Positions 62,421 to 64,000 of a DNA stretch of 64,000 nt are shown here, piece by piece. Position numbers and translations under genes: made by a program. Within the stretch, counting starts at the first letter, position 1. Each line of letters begins with the position of its first letter. The stretch is from Symsagittifera roscoffensis (Eukaryota > Xenacoelomorpha > Acoela > Convolutidae). Below the pieces are notes generated by a model. The model saw nothing but the letters and a program-made list of their open reading frames with translations. It ran no database searches and was not told the origin of the DNA. The stretch covers positions 22,537,194-22,601,193 of the forward strand of contig NC_087071.1 in NCBI RefSeq assembly GCF_963678635.1, in the 5' to 3' direction.

Positions 62421-63131
62421 AACAGTAGTATAGCTAATTTACACTGGGATCGGGGGGGGGGGGGGGGGGGGGTGGGTGATCCCTACAGGGATCATTGGAT
62501 ATTGAGATCCCAACGTAAATTCCGAGATCCCAAAGTACTGATCCCATGTAAAATTTGTTATGATCCCAAATAATGATCCCACAAGTTTGATCCCAATGTA
62601 TAATTTTTTAAACCAATGATCCTGAATGTAAATTTTTGTTAGGTTGATAGCTAAATCGTCCAAATGCCCAGACGGTGTATTTCGTTCTTTTTGTTTATGC
62701 ACCAAATTGGAGTGGTATATAAAGTGGTTATAGCTATTAGTTTCAAGCATGGTATATGAAAGACGCTTGATTTCTGCACCGAATATGTTTGAAATATATG
62801 TATAGAATCAGCTTGAAATTTTTATGTATTGCTATAGACTGGTTTCTGTAAACGTCTATGTCATGTACTTTCAGGAAGAAACTGTTGAAGAATTAAACTG
62901 AAAACATACGTTTCAAGGTTAAATTGAATTTTGTAAACTTTTGGTTAAAATATAACACCAATTCTAACACGCACACTGGTACACATTAAAACATAAAACA
63001 TGTCTCAAAGTCAATATTAGATAAGAAGCGTTTGAAGCGAAATTACTTCTGGCTTGGCCATTGAATGTAAACGCTGTTACTGTTTACTGCACAATATTTT
63101 ACACACTATCACATTAACAAATAATTTTTTC
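62421..63131. other. 21-G tract and repeated gatccca words
   Basis: A run of 21 G at 62,452-62,472 follows ctgggatc. Then gatccc or gatcccaa words recur about seven times up to 62,620, with variable spacers. No gene is seen. Such G runs are unstable and may be miscounted in the assembly. Confidence 0.6.
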
Positions 63132-63904
63132 TTATTTCCTGCGAAAACGTTTTGGTTGCGTTGGCACATCTTCAACGGCTTCACGATCTAGAAAAGAATT
63201 ATCCGACGATTCTGAAGACGATTCTGCAGAAGTTTCAGCACTCAAATCGGCAATATCGTCACTGTCAAGGTCACTCTCGTTTATCTGATCGAGACGTGCA
63301 AATCCAGGATCCGGAGTGTGGAATCCTATTTCATTTGAGGCTGTTGACATAAGATCGAACAATGAACGATGTACATGTGATTGACTTGTGCTGGGGTCAA
63401 TGAAGCTATCTTGACTATCGTATTGCACATCTTGCGTATAATCCCAGTCTATTTGTGTTCGATCAAGTTCTTGCGACATACCATCTAGTATATTCTCTTG
63501 ATCCCATTCTATTGGTGCGTCATTGTCTTCAAAATGTGCAACCCATGCATCTAGATCGTCATCATCATCACTATCTCGATCTAACGTTTCATCGTTCGCA
63601 CTATCGGCGTGAAATGTAGAGCTGTTATTACCACGACGACTATTGTTTGAAGGCGGTTCTGAAGACTCGATGTAACCATATGGCAACGTTGAAATGCCAT
63701 CATCCAATATATACCGTTTATCGTCGAACGATGACAATGCTATCTTATTCGTACGAACAGTATTCAGAACATGACGGTCAGATGCAATTCGGGTGTTTTC
63801 AGCTCGATAGAGACTACCCATCTCAAGAGTTTCTTCATACTTCCGATGAGTAAGAAGATTTTGAGTTGCCCTGGAAATGCCTTTAGCTGAAAGCTTACGA
63901 TGAT
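63132..63904 (-). CDS. Polinton/Maverick-like DNA polymerase B, C-terminal exon with acidic tail (partial)
   Basis: Minus-strand frame entering from the right window edge. The exon starts at 63,904 after acceptor cattttatatag (phase 1) and ends TAA at 63,132; an internal ATG at 63,821 is not the true start. The first part reads RKLSAKGISRATQNLLTHRK and then TNKIALSSFDDKRYILDDGI, the pattern at the extreme C-terminus of protein-primed PolB of Polintons and adintovirus-like elements (family knowledge). There the protein normally ends within a few residues; here about 170 more follow, very acidic (DRDSDDDDDLDAW, DSDDIADL) and Ser-rich, ending in a basic QPKRFRRK that could be a nuclear signal. 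Upstream exons lie outside the window. Confidence 0.6.
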
Positions 63905-64000
63905 CTATATAAAATGAATAAATGATTACTAATCGTTAATACATTGAAATTTTTTTTCGAAAAAAAATTTTTCCCCAAATTTTCGACAAATTTTTTTCGA

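Overview
The window is AT-rich DNA from a multicellular animal, probably an invertebrate; I cannot name the species. The evidence is spliceosomal introns with GT-AG ends in consistent reading phase, a secreted PAN plus GON-domain protein (metazoan-type domains), non-LTR retrotransposons, an env-bearing LTR retroelement, several families of short terminal-inverted-repeat elements, and the end of a Polinton-type DNA polymerase gene. There are few genes and most of the DNA is repeat-derived.

Layout. 1-4.7 kb: old repeats and a BEL/Pao relic. 4.7-16.4 kb: two direct copies of a 5'-truncated ingi/I-group non-LTR element, duplicated together with their flanks, plus dispersed families called R2 and R3 here, a degraded gag, and a Mutator-like MITE with a 9-bp target duplication. 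18.1-23.9 kb: a three-exon minus-strand gene for an acidic coiled-coil protein, with a 23-nt microexon; two hAT-like MITEs with 8-bp target duplications lie in its second intron. 27.2-28.1 kb: an intronless secreted PAN-GON gene. 29.3-29.8 kb: candidate last exons of a membrane protein. 34.1-37.7 kb: a two-exon gene for a secreted 794-residue protein with a six-cysteine knottin-like head and a very long disordered tail.

40,510-58,992 is one LTR retroelement of 18,483 bp. Its two 410-bp LTRs are identical by eye (TG...CA) and it has a 4-bp target duplication (GTAG). It carries intact gag and pol (protease, reverse transcriptase, RNase H, integrase; Ty3/Metaviridae order), an interrupted env-like gene, and an unusually large set of extra ORFs: a leader ORF, an Arg/Lys-rich ORF before gag, two tiny hydrophobic ORFs, a Pro/Ser/Asn-rich ORF pair before env, an ORF pair after env, and an antisense ORF near the 3' LTR. 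Gag and pol are joined through a -1 frame overlap; the other open frames also overlap, as in complex retroviruses. It sits inside an R3 repeat, and the R3 copy near 10,013 shows the uninterrupted site. This element is the most interesting object in the window.

59-64 kb: a TTAA-flanked piggyBac-like MITE, a decayed non-LTR reverse transcriptase, a 21-G tract, and at the right edge (minus strand) the last exon of a Polinton/Maverick-like DNA polymerase B with a long acidic tail. All protein assignments come from motifs read by eye; no database search was possible.
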